From assembly GCF_014204985.1 (NCBI RefSeq), contig NZ_JACHMP010000001.1, positions 6,324,001 to 6,388,000 of the forward strand: a stretch of DNA of 64,000 nucleotides, written 5' to 3'. Shown piece by piece: positions 61,532-64,000 of the stretch. Position 1 is the stretch's first letter, and the number at the start of each line of letters is the position of its first letter. A program made the position numbers and the translations under genes. The notes below the pieces were generated by a model. That model had not been told where the DNA came from. It made no database searches and worked only from the letters and a program-made list of their open reading frames with translations. The DNA comes from Streptosporangium becharense (GTDB lineage Bacteria; Actinomycetota; Actinomycetes; Streptosporangiales; Streptosporangiaceae).

Positions 61532-63076
61532 ATGACGGACAACTCTCCCGCCGCCGACCGCCGCAGGTGGGCGGTTCTCGCCATCGCCTGCCTGGCCGCG
61601 GCGCTCCTGTCGATCGACGTCACCGTGCTGCACCTGGCGCTTCCCCAGCTGGCCGCCGACCTGGGGCCCTCGGCCGCCCAGATCCTCTGGATCGGCGACG
61701 CGTACGGCTTCGCGCTGGCCGGCCTGCTCATCACGATGGGCAACGTCGGCGACCGGATCGGCCGCAAGCGCCTGCTCCTCATCGGGTCCGTCGCCTTCGG
61801 CGCCGCGTCGGCGCTGACCGCCTACGCACCCACCCCGGAGCTGCTCATCGCCGCCCGTGCCCTGCTCGGTGTGGCAGGCGCCACGATCATGCCCTCCACC
61901 CTGTCGATCATCCGTAACGTGTTCACCGACCCCGGTGAGCGGACCGCGGCGGTCGGTGTCTGGAGCGGGATGGGCGCCGCGGGCTTCGCCCTGGGACCGG
62001 TCGTCGGGGGCCTGTTGCTCGACCGCTTCTGGTGGGGCTCGGTCTTCCTGATCAACCTGCCGGTGATGGCGGTCATCGTGGTCACCGGGCTGGTGGTGCT
62101 GCCCGAATCGCGGAATCCGGCCCCCGGCCGGCTCGACCCGGCGAGCGTTCTGCTCTCGCTGGCCGGCGTGACAAGTTTGATCTACGCTGTAAAGGAGGCG
62201 GCGTCGTACGGACCGGCACAACCCGGCGTCCTGGTCGCGGCGGGTGCCGGGACGGCCGCGCTGGTCCTGTTCGCACGGCGGCAGACGCGCCTGGCCGAAC
62301 CGTTGATCGATGTCCGGCTCTTCCGGCGGCGGGCCTTCTCCGCGTCGGTCGGCGCCAACCTCGTCGCCATCTTCGGGATGTCCGCGCTGTCGCTGCTGTT
62401 CGCCTGGTACTTCCAGCTCGTCCTCGGCTGGTCCCCTCTGCAGGCCGGCCTGGCGGGCCTGCCCGGTGGCCTGTCGGCGGCCGTCGGCGGTGCGCTGGCG
62501 GCCGGGCTGATCTCCCGGCTGGGCCGGGCCCGCACGGTCGCCCTGGGACTGGCGTCGGCGGCGGCGGCCTACGCCTGCTACAGCCGGATCGGTCTCGACA
62601 CCTCGTACACGTTCCTCCTCGTCCCCATGGTGGTCTGCGGCATGGGCATCGGGCTGACGTTCGCCGTCACCAACGACACCGTGCTCGCGTGCGTGCCCAA
62701 GGAGCGGGCGGGTGCGGCGGCGGCCATCTCGGAGACCTTCTTCGAACTGGGCGGCGCGCTGGGCATCGCCGTCCTCGGCAGCATCCTCACCGGCTCCTAC
62801 CGCGGTGCTCTCCGGCTGCCCGGGGGGCTGCCGGAGGAGGCGGCCACCGCCGCCCGGGAGTCGCTGCCCACCGCGATGCGGGCCGCCGCGGCACTCCCCG
62901 CCGAACTGGGGGCGGGGGTCGTGGCCGCGGCCCGGGAGGCGTTCGTCGGCTCGGTCGCGGTGACCTCGCTCTCCGCCGCGGGGATGATCGCCGCGCTGGC
63001 GGCAGTCTCGCTGTTCAGCCTGCGGGGTGTGCCCGGTGTGATCCCCGAGGAGCTCCGCGCCGGGTCCCACGGGTGA
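61532..63076 (+). CDS. MFS transporter, DHA2 (14-TMS) family
   Basis: 514 residues with about 14 helices. Motif A GNVGDRIGRKRLL, motif C GAAGFALGPVVGGLL. Likely a proton-driven efflux pump for a small molecule. ATG at 61532; earlier frames add Arg/Gly-rich sequence without support. The preceding spacer has a duplicated GTGCGGGGCGGGTAC. Just downstream of the SARP gene, so it may export the product that regulator controls. Confidence 0.93.
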   Translation: MTDNSPAADRRRWAVLAIACLAAALLSIDVTVLHLALPQLAADLGPSAAQILWIGDAYGFALAGLLITMGNVGDRIGRKRLLLIGSVAFGAASALTAYAPTPELLIAARALLGVAGATIMPSTLSIIRNVFTDPGERTAAVGVWSGMGAAGFALGPVVGGLLLDRFWWGSVFLINLPVMAVIVVTGLVVLPESRNPAPGRLDPASVLLSLAGVTSLIYAVKEAASYGPAQPGVLVAAGAGTAALVLFARRQTRLAEPLIDVRLFRRRAFSASVGANLVAIFGMSALSLLFAWYFQLVLGWSPLQAGLAGLPGGLSAAVGGALAAGLISRLGRARTVALGLASAAAAYACYSRIGLDTSYTFLLVPMVVCGMGIGLTFAVTNDTVLACVPKERAGAAAAISETFFELGGALGIAVLGSILTGSYRGALRLPGGLPEEAATAARESLPTAMRAAAALPAELGAGVVAAAREAFVGSVAVTSLSAAGMIAALAAVSLFSLRGVPGVIPEELRAGSHG

Positions 63077-63177
63077 TCCGCTTCTCCGGCGCCGGGAGCG
63101 TCGCCGGGCCCGCCGCCGGAGGCTTTCCCGGCGCCGCCGGCGGGGCCCGCGCTCCGGCCGTCCCGTCGGCGTTCTCT

Positions 63178-63191
63178 GGAGAGCGCTCCAC
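63178..63191. promoter_or_regulatory. CebR-like operator 1
   Basis: GGAGAGCGCTCCAC carries the GAGCGCTC core of the Streptomyces cellobiose-repressor box TGGGAGCGCTCCCA (10 of 14 positions). It lies 231 bases before the GH3 start. Confidence 0.5.
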
Positions 63192-63304
63192 CACAGTGTC
63201 CTCTCGGCGTCTGACTCCGCCTTCGCTCGCAGAGCTTGATGATGAATCTCCTGTTCAACGCGCTGCTGAGGACTTAGATCACTCGCAGGGGACGAGCCCG
63301 GCTC

Positions 63305-63318
63305 AGAGAGCGCTCTCG
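63305..63318. promoter_or_regulatory. CebR-like operator 2
   Basis: AGAGAGCGCTCTCG contains a perfect 12-base palindrome GAGAGCGCTCTC with the same core, 104 bases before the GH3 start and 127 bases from site 1. Confidence 0.5.
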
Positions 63319-63421
63319 CTCGCCTATTGACTCATCCCCTGTCCCGGGGTCAGGATCTGCGCAGTGCGGGCTCGGGGGGCCGCCACGACCGTCGAAGTGT
63401 CGTCTTGAGAACGGACCCTCC

Positions 63422-64000
63422 ATGACCAGACCCTTCGCCCGCTCGGGTGCCCGCCGGAGCGGGTTCGCGGTGCTGGCGGGCCTCGCCGTCCTGGCCGGCG
63501 GTGCCACCGGGCTGCCCGGCGCGGGCGCCGAGGCCGCGAGCACCGGGACCGCCGGCTCCGCAAGCGTGAGTGCCGAGACCGTGAGCGCCAAGGCCACGGG
63601 TGCCGAGGCCGCGGGTGCCGTGACCGCGAGTGCCGGGACCGCAGGCGCTGAGACGGCGCGCGGCGGCCGGCAGCCGGTGATCGGCAGACCCGCGCTGGAC
63701 GCCCGCGGCTGCGCGCGCATCGAGAAGAACCTTCCCACACTCGCCGATTGGCCGAAGGTCAGCAGCGGGATCAAACGGAACCCGGCCGACGAGAGGCGGA
63801 TCGCGAAGATCGTCGCCGGGATGACGCTCGCCGAGAAGGTCGGGCAGATGACCCAACCGGAGATCGCCGCGATCACCCCGGAGGAGGTCGGCCGGTACTT
63901 CATCGGCTCGGTGCTCAACGGCGGCGGCTCGTGGCCGGGACGCGACAAACACGCCCCGCAGCGGGCCTGGCTCGATCTGGCCGACGCCTACTGGGCGGCA
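63422..64000 (+). CDS. Secreted GH3 beta-glucosidase/glucan hydrolase, partial
   Basis: Cut by the window end at 193 codons. Signal peptide (SGFAVLAGLAVLAGGATGL) then an Ala/Gly/Thr/Ser-rich linker of about 60 residues. The start of a glycoside hydrolase 3 domain follows: RIAKIVAGMTLAEKVGQMTQ and GRYFIGSVLNGGGSWPG, a match to exo-beta-glucosidases of the ExoP type. Likely extracellular and acting on beta-glucosides or cello-oligosaccharides. CebR-like boxes upstream support sugar-controlled expression. Confidence 0.9.
   Translation, partial: MTRPFARSGARRSGFAVLAGLAVLAGGATGLPGAGAEAASTGTAGSASVSAETVSAKATGAEAAGAVTASAGTAGAETARGGRQPVIGRPALDARGCARIEKNLPTLADWPKVSSGIKRNPADERRIAKIVAGMTLAEKVGQMTQPEIAAITPEEVGRYFIGSVLNGGGSWPGRDKHAPQRAWLDLADAYWAA

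Larger units (their letters stand above)
63077..63421. other. Leader of the GH3 gene
   Basis: Contains the two GAGCGCTC palindromes listed separately and nothing else I can support as a gene. Confidence 0.5.

Overview
This is a very G+C-rich window with GTG/TTG starts, tight 4-base gene overlaps and actinomycete-type families (AfsR/SARP regulator, MsiK-like ATPase, DUF202 pair, APF/SLT secreted hydrolases). It looks like chromosome from a filamentous actinobacterium, probably Streptosporangiaceae or a relative; that placement is inferred from gene content, with no rRNA in the window to confirm it. I saw no transposase, integrase, CRISPR array, tRNA or rRNA.

Region 1 (1-12.3 kb), housekeeping. 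A prepilin peptidase leads into the shikimate genes aroC-aroK-aroB-aroQ, and an XPD/DinG-type helicase converges on them. Then come a Pro/Gln/Tyr-rich protein, a CPA1 Na+/H+ antiporter, an aldo/keto reductase with a divergent HxlR regulator, and a small UBP-type zinc-finger protein.

Region 2 (12.3-21 kb), envelope, stress and regulation. A lipoprotein, a DUF202 pair, a ferritin-like di-iron protein with a divergent TetR regulator (two matching operators between them), two secreted SLT-like paralogues, a glutathione peroxidase, a LacI regulator divergent from an MsiK-like sugar ABC ATPase, and a short-chain dehydrogenase.

Region 3 (21-57 kb), a large surface-glycan locus. It carries an LPXTG protein with a Cys/Asp tail, a DUF4012 protein, a low-molecular-weight Tyr phosphatase (Wzb-like) convergent with a Wzc-like tyrosine kinase, a WecA/MraY-like initiating transferase, two NDP-sugar epimerases, three GT4 glycosyltransferases, a Wzx-like flippase, a Wzy/GT-C candidate, a sulfotransferase, two paralogous ~800-residue membrane proteins, a methyltransferase and two secreted proteins each ending in two DUF4082 domains. 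It also holds a WecE-like aminotransferase, a WecD-like acetyltransferase, a GtrB/GtrA-like pair, long-form RmlA, RmlB and a nucleotide-sugar dehydrogenase. RmlA, RmlB, the aminotransferase and the acetyltransferase together could make a dTDP-4-acetamido-4,6-dideoxyhexose. With the WecA-like and dehydrogenase genes, the set resembles that for enterobacterial common antigen. A sulfated or acylated acetamido-sugar polymer controlled by tyrosine phosphorylation is the main inference from this window.

Region 4 (57-64 kb), regulation and sugar use. A carboxymuconolactone-decarboxylase-like protein, a large AfsR/SARP-type regulator, a DHA2-type MFS exporter, and the start of a secreted GH3 beta-glucosidase preceded by two GAGCGCTC palindromes resembling CebR operators. 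The GH3 gene runs off the window.
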